Assembly: GCF_050942215.1 (NCBI RefSeq)
Contig: NZ_CP192056.1
Coordinates: 1,116,001-1,180,000, forward strand
Source: Sphaerimonospora sp050942215
GTDB lineage: Bacteria > Actinomycetota > Actinomycetes > Streptosporangiales > Streptosporangiaceae
Direction: 5' to 3'
Length of the DNA: 64,000 bases
Below are positions 51,032-59,253 of this stretch, in pieces. The translations under genes were made by a program, and so were the position numbers. Below the pieces are notes generated by a model. That model searched no databases, was not told the DNA's origin, and saw nothing but the letters and a program-made list of their open reading frames with translations. How positions within the stretch are numbered: the stretch's first letter is position 1; every line of letters begins with the position of its first letter.

Positions 51032-51700
51032 ATGACCTGCGTACTTCTCGCCGAGGATGACACCTCGATCTCGGAGCCTCTGGCGCGTGCTCTGCGCCGG
51101 GAGGGTTATCAGGTAGAGGTGAGCCCTGACGGCCCGCAGGCCCTTGAGAGGGCCCTGTCGGGGGGCGTCGATCTGATAGTTCTCGACCTCGGCCTGCCAG
51201 AGATGGACGGGCTGGAGGTCGCTCGCCGCATCAGGGCGGAAGGACACGGGACACCCGTGCTGATCCTTACCGCCCGGGTAGATGAAGTGGACACCGTCGT
51301 CGGCCTCGACGCCGGTGCCGACGACTACGTGACAAAGCCGTTCCGCCTCGCCGAGCTGCTCGCTCGCGTACGAGCGCTTCTGCGACGCGGCACGTCCGAG
51401 ACGCCGGTGGTGCAGGGCGTCCGTATAGACGCCGACTCGCGCCGCGCGTGGATGGGGGACAAGGAGCTTCACCTGACCACCAAGGAGTTCGACCTGCTGC
51501 GCGTGCTCGTACGGGACGCCGGCAAGGTCGTTACCCGCGAGCAGATCATGCGCGAGGTGTGGGACACGAACTGGTGGGGGTCGACGAAGACATTGGACAT
51601 GCACATCTCGTGGTTGCGCCGCAAGCTGGGAGACGACGCGGCCAAGCCGCGATACATCACGACGGTCCGAGGGGTCGGTTTCCGTTTCGAGCGCGAGTAG
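51032..51700 (+). CDS. OmpR-family response regulator
   Basis: 222 residues. Receiver domain with acidic pocket AEDDTSISEPL, phospho-acceptor Asp52 in LIVLDLGLPEMDG and Lys in DDYVTKPFRL. The winged-helix output domain carries LTTKEFDLLRVLVRDAGKVV and WWGSTKTLDMHISWLRRKLG. ATG 51032, TACGAT seven bases upstream (leaderless type). It is paired with the kinase 36 bases downstream. Confidence 0.93.
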   Translation: MTCVLLAEDDTSISEPLARALRREGYQVEVSPDGPQALERALSGGVDLIVLDLGLPEMDGLEVARRIRAEGHGTPVLILTARVDEVDTVVGLDAGADDYVTKPFRLAELLARVRALLRRGTSETPVVQGVRIDADSRRAWMGDKELHLTTKEFDLLRVLVRDAGKVVTREQIMREVWDTNWWGSTKTLDMHISWLRRKLGDDAAKPRYITTVRGVGFRFERE

Positions 51701-51736
51701 ACCACCGTGGAGTGGTCGCTGGGGAGGAGCTAGCCT

Positions 51737-53005
51737 GTGCGCCGGCGCCTGCTGTCCTCGATGTTGCTCGTGGCGGTCATCGCCGTCGTGCTGTTAGGCG
51801 TGCCCCTGGGCATGCTCGTCGTCCGATCGATCAACGACGAGGCCGTGCAGCTGCTGCGGGCCGAGGCGACTCGGCTGCTGGCCGGGGTGGAGTACTCCGT
51901 AGGCCAGGGCCAGAAGGTCGACCCGCATCAGCTGGCGAAGAACTACCCGGATCGGTACATCCAGGTGTACGTCCGGGGGAACCAGCCGATCGCCGTGGGC
52001 TCGCCGCCCCCACCGGGCCGCGAGCTCACGCAGGAGGCACGCTCCGAGGCCGGATACGTCCGGGTCGCCCAGGACTCGGCCCAGGTCGAGCAGGACATCC
52101 GGGCCCGGCTCGTGCTGACGGTCGCGCTCGCGGTCATCGCGCTCGGCGTGGCCGTGAGCCTCGCGACCGTCACCTCACGCCGCCTGAGCCTTCCGCTCCA
52201 AGATCTGACGAAGATCGCGGAGCGGTTGGGCTCGGGGGACGCCCGGCCCAGCCGGCACAGCTACGGCATCCCAGAGGTCGATCTGGTCGCCGAGGTGCTG
52301 GACCGGAGCGCGCTGCGGATCTCCGATCTGCTCGCGCGGGAGAGGGAGTTCGCCACGGACGCCTCCCACCAGCTCCGCACGCCACTCACCGGACTGACGA
52401 TGCGCCTGGAGGAGATCGTCGCCGCTGCCGACCAGCCCAAGACGGTCCGTGAGGAGGGTGAGGCCGCGATCATCCAGGTGGAACGGCTGACCGCGGTCAT
52501 AGACGAGCTCCTGGCCGCGGCCAGGCGGCAGCGTCATGCCCAGACCGGTCCGATCAAAGTTGACGACGTCGTGGACCAGCAGATCACCGAGTGGGAGCCC
52601 GCCTTCCGGCGTGCGCAGCGCGGGCTCATCCGGCGGGGAGACCGGGGGCTGTGCGCCCTCGGTACGGCCGGCGGGCTGAGCCAGGTCCTGTCCACGCTGA
52701 TGGAGAACTCGCTGGAGCACGGCGCCGGTGTGCTGACCGTCTACACGACGAGCACCGACCGGTCGGTCGTCATCGAGGTGGCCGACGAGGGTCCGGGCAT
52801 CCCGGAGAGCCTCGGGCACAAGGTCTTCGAACGCAATGTGAGCGGCGGGGGCAGCACCGGGCTCGGCCTCACGCTCGCCAGGGCCCTGGTCGCGGCCGAT
52901 GGCGGAAGACTGGAGCTGGTCAAGCGCCGCCCGGCGACCTTCGCGATCTTCCTACGGCATGTCCGCGAGCACGGCCGCCACCGGGTGGTGAGCGGTCCGG
53001 CCTGA
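51737..53005 (+). CDS. Sensor histidine kinase
   Basis: 422 residues. Membrane helix 1 (SSMLLVAVIAVVLLGVPLGM), an extracytoplasmic sensor of about 95 residues, helix 2 (LVLTVALAVIALGVAVSLAT), a HAMP-like linker (RLSLPLQDLTKIAERLGSGD), phospho-accepting His211 in TDASHQLRTPLTGL, and an ATPase domain with VLSTLMENSLEHG (N box), VADEGPGIPES and GGGSTGLGLTLA. GTG 51737 with GGAGGAG eight bases upstream. It phosphorylates the upstream regulator; the signal is unknown. Confidence 0.92.
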   Translation: MRRRLLSSMLLVAVIAVVLLGVPLGMLVVRSINDEAVQLLRAEATRLLAGVEYSVGQGQKVDPHQLAKNYPDRYIQVYVRGNQPIAVGSPPPPGRELTQEARSEAGYVRVAQDSAQVEQDIRARLVLTVALAVIALGVAVSLATVTSRRLSLPLQDLTKIAERLGSGDARPSRHSYGIPEVDLVAEVLDRSALRISDLLAREREFATDASHQLRTPLTGLTMRLEEIVAAADQPKTVREEGEAAIIQVERLTAVIDELLAAARRQRHAQTGPIKVDDVVDQQITEWEPAFRRAQRGLIRRGDRGLCALGTAGGLSQVLSTLMENSLEHGAGVLTVYTTSTDRSVVIEVADEGPGIPESLGHKVFERNVSGGGSTGLGLTLARALVAADGGRLELVKRRPATFAIFLRHVREHGRHRVVSGPA

Positions 53006-53035
53006 CCGACATCGCGCCTTGCCGGGTGAGAACCG

Positions 53036-53647
53036 TCAGAGGGCGGTGAGTGGCCCCGCGTGCGCCTGTGTCTTCTCCGGCTGGGGAGTGTGTGCCTGCG
53101 TCTTCTCCGGCTGGGGATTGTCCTGTGCCTTCTCCTCGGCCGCGGCCCGTGCCTGCGCGTCACCCGTGTCCCCCGTGGGGGCCAGGCCCGTTGGCAGGTC
53201 GGCCGGACCGTCCGGCGGTATCGCCAGGAACACCCACTTCTTGTAGGACCAGAAGCGGAACAGCGTGCCCAGCACCACTCCGATGCCCTGGGCGATGTTG
53301 TAGCTCACCGGATCGTCCAGCCCCAGCACGTAGGTGACGAACGCGATCAGGATCAGCGGAGGCAGCAGCCCGATGCCGTTGAGCACGAAGAACAGGACGT
53401 ACTCACGGGCGAGGCCGCTCCGCTGTCGATGGCGGTAGGTCCAGTAGCGGTTGCCCAGGTACGCGAACGTCGCCGCGAGGACCGTGGGCAAGATCTTGGA
53501 TTTGAGCGGCCCGATGTCGAGGCCGAACCGCAGCAGGTTGGCGCCGCCGAAGTCGATGACGAAGGCGATGGCGCCCACCGTCCCGAACTTCAGCAGCTCG
53601 TGGACGAGTGAGGCGAACCGCTCGTAAGCGTGTCGGAGGAACTGCAC
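53036..53647 (-). CDS. GtrA-family membrane protein
   Basis: 203 residues with four membrane helices (GTVGAIAFVIDFGGANLL, ILPTVLAATFAYLGNRYWTY, YVLFFVLNGIGLLPPLILIA, NIAQGIGVVLGTLFRFWSYK), the GtrA/DPMS type that flips polyprenyl-linked sugars. A hydrophilic tail follows with a perfect nine-residue repeat (PQPEKTQAH twice, from a 27-base duplication around 53066-53119). It corresponds to Rv3277, which also neighbours purK. GTG start 53647. Confidence 0.85.
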   Translation of the reverse strand: MQFLRHAYERFASLVHELLKFGTVGAIAFVIDFGGANLLRFGLDIGPLKSKILPTVLAATFAYLGNRYWTYRHRQRSGLAREYVLFFVLNGIGLLPPLILIAFVTYVLGLDDPVSYNIAQGIGVVLGTLFRFWSYKKWVFLAIPPDGPADLPTGLAPTGDTGDAQARAAAEEKAQDNPQPEKTQAHTPQPEKTQAHAGPLTAL

Positions 53648-53976
53648 GACCCGGCGGTCCTTCCTGTCGGGAAAGTTACTCTCAGGCTACCGGTATGACC
53701 TGTCCACACATGAGCCGCTGCCCACAGACACCACTTCTCCCCAGGTCGCGGAAGAACATTTCATGAAATATTCCTTTATGAGATCGAATGGGGTCGCGCA
53801 GAGCCGCCGCGGTGATCGATGACGTCGCCGCAGAGGGCGCCCGGTGGCCCCGGACGGTCCCGTCCCTTGAGTGCCGGAGGGCCCCTCCGACCGGCCGGCG
53901 CGGTGCCGATGACGGGGCCGTTTCACGCGATGCCGGGGGCGGGTGCACTTTCCCGCAATCGGTAGGCTGGCCTGTC
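53648..53976. other. Intergenic between gtrA and purK; purK promoter
   Basis: No gene is supported. The left half is comparatively AT-rich (53740-53790); the right half has an open plus-strand frame without similarity. TAGGCT at 53963-53968, eight bases before the purK GTG, is a likely -10 box of a leaderless transcript. Confidence 0.5.
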
Positions 53977-55161
53977 GTGAACAGCCCGAACGTTCCTTTT
54001 TCCGTTGGACGCCCGGAGGCCGACCCGTCGGCAGGCCCCGTGGTGGGCATGGTCGGCGCGGGGCAGCTCGCCCGCATGACCCAGCAGGCCGCGATCGCGC
54101 TCGGCGTCGAGCTGCGCGTGCTGGCCAACGCGCGCGACGAGAGCGCCGCCCGGGTGATCGTCGACACCCGGCTGGGTGACTACCGCGACCTCGGAGATCT
54201 CCGCGAGTTCGCCAAGGGGTGCGATGCCGTCACTTTCGACCACGAGCACGTACCGACCGAGCACATCCGCGCCCTGGCGGCCGAAGGCGTCGCCGTACGC
54301 CCCGGGGCCGACGCGCTGATCCATGCCCAGGACAAGGCGGTCATGCGGGAGCGGCTCACGGCGATCGGCGCCCCCTGCCCCGCCTGGTCTCGGATCTCCT
54401 CCCTGAGCGACGTCGAGGCTTTCGCCGAGGAGCACGGCTGGCCGGTCGTGCTGAAGGCCGTACGCGGCGGTTACGACGGGCGCGGCGTGTGGGTGTGCGC
54501 CTCGGCCGACGAGGCACGCGAGGTGCTCGCCACCGGCATCGAACTCCTGGCGGAGGCCTTCGTGCCGTTCGAGCGGGAGATCGCCGTGCTGGTCGCCCGG
54601 TCCCCGCACGGGCAGGGGGTGAGCTACCCGGTCGTCGAAACCGTGCAGCAGGACGGCATCTGCGTCGAGGTGCTCGCTCCCGCGCCGGGGCTCGCGGAGG
54701 AGGACGCGGCGGTCGCCCAGCGCATCGCGCTCGGCATCGCGCGTGACCTGGGTGTGGTCGGACTGCTCGCGGTCGAGATGTTCGCCACCAAGTCGGGCCT
54801 GGTGGTCAACGAGTTGGCCATGCGCCCGCACAACAGCGGCCACTGGACCATCGAGGGGGCCAGGACCTCCCAGTTCGAGCAGCACCTGCGCGCCGTCCTC
54901 GACCTGCCGCTCGGCTCGCCGTCGCTCACCGCGCCCGTCGTCGTCATGGCCAACCTGCTGGGCGGGGCCGACCCCGACGTCTTCTCGCGCTACGAGCACG
55001 TGCTCGCCAACGACCCGGGCGTCAAGATTCACTTCTACGGCAAGGCCGTACGGCCTGGCCGTAAGATCGGGCATGTGACCGCGCTCGGCACGGATCTCGA
55101 CGAGGTGAGGGCTCGGGCCCACCACGCCGTCGTCTGTTTGAGAGGACCCCTGAATGGCTGA
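53977..55161 (+). CDS. purK: N5-carboxyaminoimidazole ribonucleotide synthase
   Basis: 394-residue ATP-grasp enzyme of purine synthesis that carboxylates AIR using ATP and bicarbonate. N-terminal VVGMVGAGQLARMTQQAAI, then VTFDHEHVPTEHI, the ATP-grasp core VVLKAVRGGYDGRGVWVC and the family motif ELAMRPHNSGHWTIEGARTS. GTG 53977 is used although the frame is open from 53788. It overlaps purE by eight bases. Confidence 0.95.
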   Translation: MNSPNVPFSVGRPEADPSAGPVVGMVGAGQLARMTQQAAIALGVELRVLANARDESAARVIVDTRLGDYRDLGDLREFAKGCDAVTFDHEHVPTEHIRALAAEGVAVRPGADALIHAQDKAVMRERLTAIGAPCPAWSRISSLSDVEAFAEEHGWPVVLKAVRGGYDGRGVWVCASADEAREVLATGIELLAEAFVPFEREIAVLVARSPHGQGVSYPVVETVQQDGICVEVLAPAPGLAEEDAAVAQRIALGIARDLGVVGLLAVEMFATKSGLVVNELAMRPHNSGHWTIEGARTSQFEQHLRAVLDLPLGSPSLTAPVVVMANLLGGADPDVFSRYEHVLANDPGVKIHFYGKAVRPGRKIGHVTALGTDLDEVRARAHHAVVCLRGPLNG

Positions 55162-55681
55162 GGTCGGGATCGTGATGGGAAGCGACTCGGACTGGCCGGT
55201 CATGCGGCAGGCGGCCGAGGCTCTCAGCGAGTTCGGCGTGCCGTTCGAGGCCGACGTCGTGTCGGCGCACCGCATGCCGGCCGAGATGATCGAGTACGGC
55301 ACGCACGCGGCCGACCGCGGTCTCAAAGTGATCATCGCCGGGGCCGGGGGAGCGGCTCACCTCCCCGGAATGCTGGCCTCGGTCACCCCGCTGCCGGTGA
55401 TCGGTGTGCCGGTGCCGTTGAAGTACCTGGACGGGATGGACTCGCTGCTGTCGATCGTCCAGATGCCCGCCGGTGTTCCCGTGGCGACCGTGGCCGTCGG
55501 CGGGGCGAGGAACGCCGGGCTGCTGGCCGTACGCATCCTGGCCGCCTCAGACGAGGGCCTGCGGCAGCGGATGGAGGAGTTCCAGGCGGCCCTCAAGGCG
55601 CAGGCCTACGCCAAGGGTGAGCGTCTGCGTGCCGAGGCCGCCGACCTGCACGCCCAGCACCACCACGCCACCACCCAATAA
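55154..55681 (+). CDS. purE: N5-CAIR mutase
   Basis: 175 residues, class I PurE. The substrate loop GSDSDWPVM, VSAHRMPAEM (catalytic His) and AGAGGAAHLPGMLA are all present. It converts N5-CAIR made by PurK into CAIR. The C-terminus has a His-rich end (AQHHHATTQ). Translationally coupled to purK. A double repeat element follows directly. Confidence 0.95.
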   Translation: MAEVGIVMGSDSDWPVMRQAAEALSEFGVPFEADVVSAHRMPAEMIEYGTHAADRGLKVIIAGAGGAAHLPGMLASVTPLPVIGVPVPLKYLDGMDSLLSIVQMPAGVPVATVAVGGARNAGLLAVRILAASDEGLRQRMEEFQAALKAQAYAKGERLRAEAADLHAQHHHATTQ

Positions 55682-55961
55682 CCCCCCCATACCCCCCATA
55701 GTCCCCCGCGTGATCTTGCGAATGCTCGCAGGATGGACGACTGACCTGCACAATCCCTTGTCGTGATCTTGCAGTTTCTCGCAGGAACGCCAGTTGACCT
55801 GCGGAAACACCTTCCGTGATCTTGCACTGCAAGATCACGGAAGGGAAAACACCAGGTGGACCGTGGTGTGCGCATGTTTCTGCAAGATCACGAATGGTAT
55901 CTGGGGAGGTCATCAGGCATTGCTGCGAGAAACTGCAAGATCACCACGGGAAGTTGGGGGC
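55682..55961. repeat. Phased repeat elements D1 and D2, head to head
   Basis: Two complete copies of the phased element face each other between the convergent purE and ugd genes. D1 boxes start (as GTGATCTTGC) at 55710, 55763 and 55816; D2 boxes end (as GATCAC) at 55838, 55891 and 55944. Every spacing within a copy is exactly 53 bases. The two half boxes meet in a 16-bp perfect inverted repeat with a one-base centre (55811-55826 and 55828-55843). A C-run (55682-55707) and a G-run (55947-55961) flank the whole, as expected for the G-tracts of two opposed copies. Confidence 0.9.
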
Positions 55962-56047
55962 GCCCACGGGAAGTTGAGGGCGCCGCGGGAGGGTGAGGGT
56001 GCCGCCGCAGGGGGCGGAGGGGTCGGCGAGGGGGTTCGAGGGGAGAT

Positions 56048-57364
56048 TCAGGGGCGGCCGAGGGCGCGGTAGTGCCACCCGGCCTCACGCCAGGCGTCCG
56101 CGTCGAGCGCGTTGCGGCCGTCGACGATGTTGCGAACCGCGACGACCTGCCCCAGAGCCTCGGGATCGATCTCGACGAACTCCCGCCACTCCGTGAGGAG
56201 CAGGACCACGTCCGCCTCCTGGGCGGCCCCACTCGCGCTGTCCGCGTAGTGGAGGTGGGGGTGGGCCGCCCGCGCGTTGTCCAGCGCGACCGGGTCGTAG
56301 ACCGTGACCTTGCCCCCGTCCCGTGCGATCGTGACGGCCACGTCCAGCGCCGGAGAGTCGCGGATGTCATCGGAGTTGGGCTTGAAGGCCGCGCCGAGCA
56401 CTCCGACCGTGCGGCCCTCGAACGTGCCGCCGGCCAGCTCGCGGGCGAGGTCGACCATGCGCGCCCGCCGCCGCATGTTGATGGCGTCCACCTCGCTGAG
56501 GAACGTGAGCGCCTGATAGGCGCCCAGCTCGCCGGCCCTGGCCATGAACGCCCGGATGTCCTTGGGCAGGCAGCCGCCGCCGAAACCGAGGCCGGGGTTG
56601 AGGTATCTGCGGCCGATCCGCTCGTCGTACGACAGCGCCAGCGAGAGCTGTTTGACGTCGGCGTGGGCGGCCTCGCACACCTCGGCCATCGCGTTTATGA
56701 ATGAGATCTTGGTGGCCAGGAAGGCGTTGGCCGCCGACTTGACCAACTCCGCCGTGGGGTAGTCGGTCACCACGATCGGGACCTCCTCGCCCAGCGGGGC
56801 ATAGACGTCCCGCAGCACCTTCTCCGCCCGGTCGGAGGCCACGCCGAGGACGATCCGGTCGGGATGCAGGGTGTCCCGTACGGCGAAGCCCTCTCTGAGA
56901 AACTCGGGGTTCCAGGCCAGCTCGACCTGCGCGCCCGCGGGGGCGAGCTGTACCAGCTTCTCGGCCAGACGCTCGGCCGTGCCGACGGGCACCGTGGACT
57001 TGCCGACCACCAGGCACTGGCGGTCGAGATGGGGAGCGAGGGATTCGACGACGGCATCGAGATAGGAGACGTCGGCGCCGTATTCGCCCTTCTTCTGCGG
57101 AGTCCCGACGCAGACGAAGTGGACGTCGCCGAAGTCCGCGACCTCTTCGTAGGAGGTCGTGAAGCGTAGCCGGCCCGCCGCCAGGTTGCGCCGTAGCAGC
57201 TCCTCCAGACCGGGCTCGTGGATCGGCAGCTCACCGCGCCGCAGCCGTTCGATCTTCTCTTGGTCCACGTCGAGACCGAGTACTTCAAAGCCGAGTTCGG
57301 CCATGCACGCCGCGTGCGTAGCCCCGAGATATCCGATCCCGAGCACGGTGAGGCGGTACGGCAC
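56048..57364 (-). CDS. UDP-glucose 6-dehydrogenase
   Basis: 438 residues. NAD-binding fold LTVLGIGYLGATHAACMAEL, VCVGTPQKKGEYGADVSYLD, GKSTVPVGTAERL, NPEFLREGFAVRD, and the catalytic cysteine in NPGLGFGGGCLPKDIRAF; the C-terminal domain has VLGAAFKPNSDDIRDSPAL. It oxidises UDP-glucose to UDP-glucuronate for surface polysaccharides. GTG 57364 has GGGGAG six bases upstream; upstream frame to 57436 is not conserved. Single gene. Confidence 0.92.
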   Translation of the reverse strand: MPYRLTVLGIGYLGATHAACMAELGFEVLGLDVDQEKIERLRRGELPIHEPGLEELLRRNLAAGRLRFTTSYEEVADFGDVHFVCVGTPQKKGEYGADVSYLDAVVESLAPHLDRQCLVVGKSTVPVGTAERLAEKLVQLAPAGAQVELAWNPEFLREGFAVRDTLHPDRIVLGVASDRAEKVLRDVYAPLGEEVPIVVTDYPTAELVKSAANAFLATKISFINAMAEVCEAAHADVKQLSLALSYDERIGRRYLNPGLGFGGGCLPKDIRAFMARAGELGAYQALTFLSEVDAINMRRRARMVDLARELAGGTFEGRTVGVLGAAFKPNSDDIRDSPALDVAVTIARDGGKVTVYDPVALDNARAAHPHLHYADSASGAAQEADVVLLLTEWREFVEIDPEALGQVVAVRNIVDGRNALDADAWREAGWHYRALGRP

Positions 57365-57571
57365 GGCATGCTCCCCTCTTGCCCACTGGTAGTGATGTGG
57401 CATGGTACCGGGCCGGTTTACTGCCCGTTGAACCACCTCGGCAAACCGGTATGACTCAACGGTACGGCGGCACCCCGGGCCGGTCGATGACGCGTAGGGG
57501 AGATGTTCTGTTACCGTCCGTGTCAGAATTGACTGTCGGATCGATCAGGTGGTTCTACCTGTGACGACGGC

Positions 57572-57612
57572 TACTCGGACGTCCCTTGTGAGAAACAAGT
57601 ACTCGGACGTCC
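57572..57612. promoter_or_regulatory. Direct repeats with central dyad upstream of the acyl-CoA dehydrogenase gene
   Basis: TACTCGGACGTCC occurs at 57572-57584 and again at 57600-57612, 28 bases apart. Between them CTTGT-gagaa-ACAAG makes a hairpin/dyad. TACTAT follows directly (57613-57618), six bases before the ATG, so the repeats cover the -35 region. The layout suggests a regulator-binding site or the footprint of a small duplication. Confidence 0.5.
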
Positions 57613-57624
57613 TACTATTTCATC

Positions 57625-58788
57625 ATGAGCTTCCCTCTCTACGCGCCCGCCGAGGAGCACGAGCTGCTTCGGGAGACGGTCCGGGCCCTCGCCGACGAGA
57701 AGATCGCCCCGCGTGCCGCGGCGGCCGACGAGAACGAGGAGTTCCCGTGGGAGGTCTACAAGGACCTCGTCGCCGCCGACCTGCACGCCGTCCACGTTCC
57801 CGAGGCGTACGGCGGAGCCGGCGCCGACGCCCTCGCCACCGTGATCGTGATCGAGGAGGTCGCGCGGGCCTGTGCGTCGTCCGCGCTGATCCCCGCGGTC
57901 AACAAGCTGGGTACGGTCCCGCTGCTGCTGTCGGCCTCCGCGGAACTCAAGCAGCGCTACCTGCCGCCGATGGCACGTGGTGAGGCGATGTTCTCGTACG
58001 CGCTGAGCGAGCCGGAGGCCGGCTCGGACGCCGCGGCGATGAAGACCCGGGCGGTGGCCGACGGTGATCACTACGTGCTCAACGGCACCAAGATGTGGAT
58101 CACCAACGCGGGCGTGTCGGAGTACTACACCGTGATGGCGGTCACCGACCCGGCCGCCGGGGCACGCGGCATCTCGGCGTTCGTCGTGGAGAAGGACGAC
58201 GACGGCGTGTCCTTCGGGGCCAAGGAGAAGAAGCTCGGCATCAAGGGCTCGCCGACGCGCCAGGTCATCCTGGAAGACGTCCGCATCCCCGCCTCGCGAA
58301 TGATCGGCGAGCCGGGGACGGGCTTCAAGACCGCGCTGGCCACCCTCGACCACACCCGCATCACGATCGCCGCCCAGGCGCTCGGCATCGCCCAGGGCGC
58401 GCTCGACTTCGCCCTCGGGTACGTCAAGGAGCGCAAGCAGTTCGGCAAGCCGATCGCGGACTTCCAGGGCCTGCAGTTCATGCTCGCCGACATGGCGATG
58501 AAGCTGGAGGCCGCCCGGCAGCTCACCTACGCGGCGGCGGCCAAGTCGGAGCTCGCTATGAGCGGTACGCGGGTCAAGGACCTCACGTTCTTCTCCAGCG
58601 CCGCCAAGTGCGCCGCGTCGGATGCGGCCATGGAGATCACCACTGACGCCGTGCAACTGCTCGGCGGGTACGGCTACACGCGGGAGTTTCCGGTCGAGCG
58701 CATGATGCGCGACGCCAAGATCACCCAGATCTACGAGGGCACCAACCAGATCCAGCGCATGGTCATGGCCCGTCAGCTCCTCAAGTAG
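57625..58788 (+). CDS. Acyl-CoA dehydrogenase
   Basis: 387 residues, full-length flavoenzyme. YALSEPEAGSDAAAMKTRAV, MWITNAGVSEYYTVMAVTD, KLGIKGSPTRQVILEDVRIP and the C-terminal catalytic region LLGGYGYTREFPVERMMRDA with ITQIYEGTNQIQRMVMARQL. The base is the glutamate of YEGTN (short/branched-chain class). It corresponds to FadE25, which also lies near purE in mycobacteria. ATG 57625, leaderless type. Confidence 0.94.
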   Translation: MSFPLYAPAEEHELLRETVRALADEKIAPRAAAADENEEFPWEVYKDLVAADLHAVHVPEAYGGAGADALATVIVIEEVARACASSALIPAVNKLGTVPLLLSASAELKQRYLPPMARGEAMFSYALSEPEAGSDAAAMKTRAVADGDHYVLNGTKMWITNAGVSEYYTVMAVTDPAAGARGISAFVVEKDDDGVSFGAKEKKLGIKGSPTRQVILEDVRIPASRMIGEPGTGFKTALATLDHTRITIAAQALGIAQGALDFALGYVKERKQFGKPIADFQGLQFMLADMAMKLEAARQLTYAAAAKSELAMSGTRVKDLTFFSSAAKCAASDAAMEITTDAVQLLGGYGYTREFPVERMMRDAKITQIYEGTNQIQRMVMARQLLK

Positions 58789-59204
58789 CCGTTTACGTGC
58801 AGAGACCCCGCCTCCCATGTTGGGCAGGCGGGGTTCGCTATGTCCGGACGGGACCTCTCATTCCCCAGACGCCACTCTTCACGGTAGTTCTCCTGGTAGC
58901 GGACCTCGCGTAGACCGATTCTGCGGAGGATGTCGGCCATAGCGTGAATGTCGGTGACTTCCGTTTCGATCTCAGTCGTGCCGTCGATCGTGGTGGCGTC
59001 GGTGACCTGCTTGAGCGTCAGCGTGGACCTGCAGCCCTCATCACGCAGACGGATCCACTGGCCTTTTTCAAGAACGTCGTTTTTGAAGATCTTGCGAGTG
59101 AGCAGGGTGCGTGGACTCGACTGGGTCGCGCCCAAGGCAGTCAGTCTGGTCTGCAGGTCGATGACATCGACGTTGAGGAATTTCGCCTCGTACTCGTGCT
59201 TCAT
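58773..59204 (-). pseudogene. CYTH-domain protein, 3' truncated
   Basis: The start MKHEYEAKFLNVDVIDLQTR has the EYEAKF form of the CYTH ExExK signature. LLTRKIFKNDVLEKGQWIRL, STLTLKQVTDATTIDGTTEI and ENYREEWRLG follow. In CYTH proteins (class IV adenylate cyclase/thiamine triphosphatase fold) about 60-80 more residues with further acidic ligands should come after REEWRL. Here the frame instead runs into the terminator of the neighbouring gene and stops at 58773. The half-domain could not form the closed barrel, so the gene is probably dead. ATG 59204. Last gene of the decayed operon. Confidence 0.7.
58805..58834 (+). terminator. Terminator hairpin after the acyl-CoA dehydrogenase gene
   Basis: ACCCCGCCT (58805-58813) and AGGCGGGGT (58826-58834) pair perfectly, with further CCC/GGG pairs inside, 16 bases past the stop. 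A similar GC hairpin lies at 63471-63502 on the far side of the decayed locus. Confidence 0.75.
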
Positions 59205-59253
59205 GGGACTTCTTCGTAGGGAGTTGGGAATGGCGGACAGAGCCTGCCCAGGC

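Noticed and set aside
55710..55944. Regularly spaced short repeats resembling a CRISPR array
   Set aside because: The boxes are only 11-21 bases, only three per unit, have inverted orientation within one locus, recur at distant loci, and no cas genes are present.
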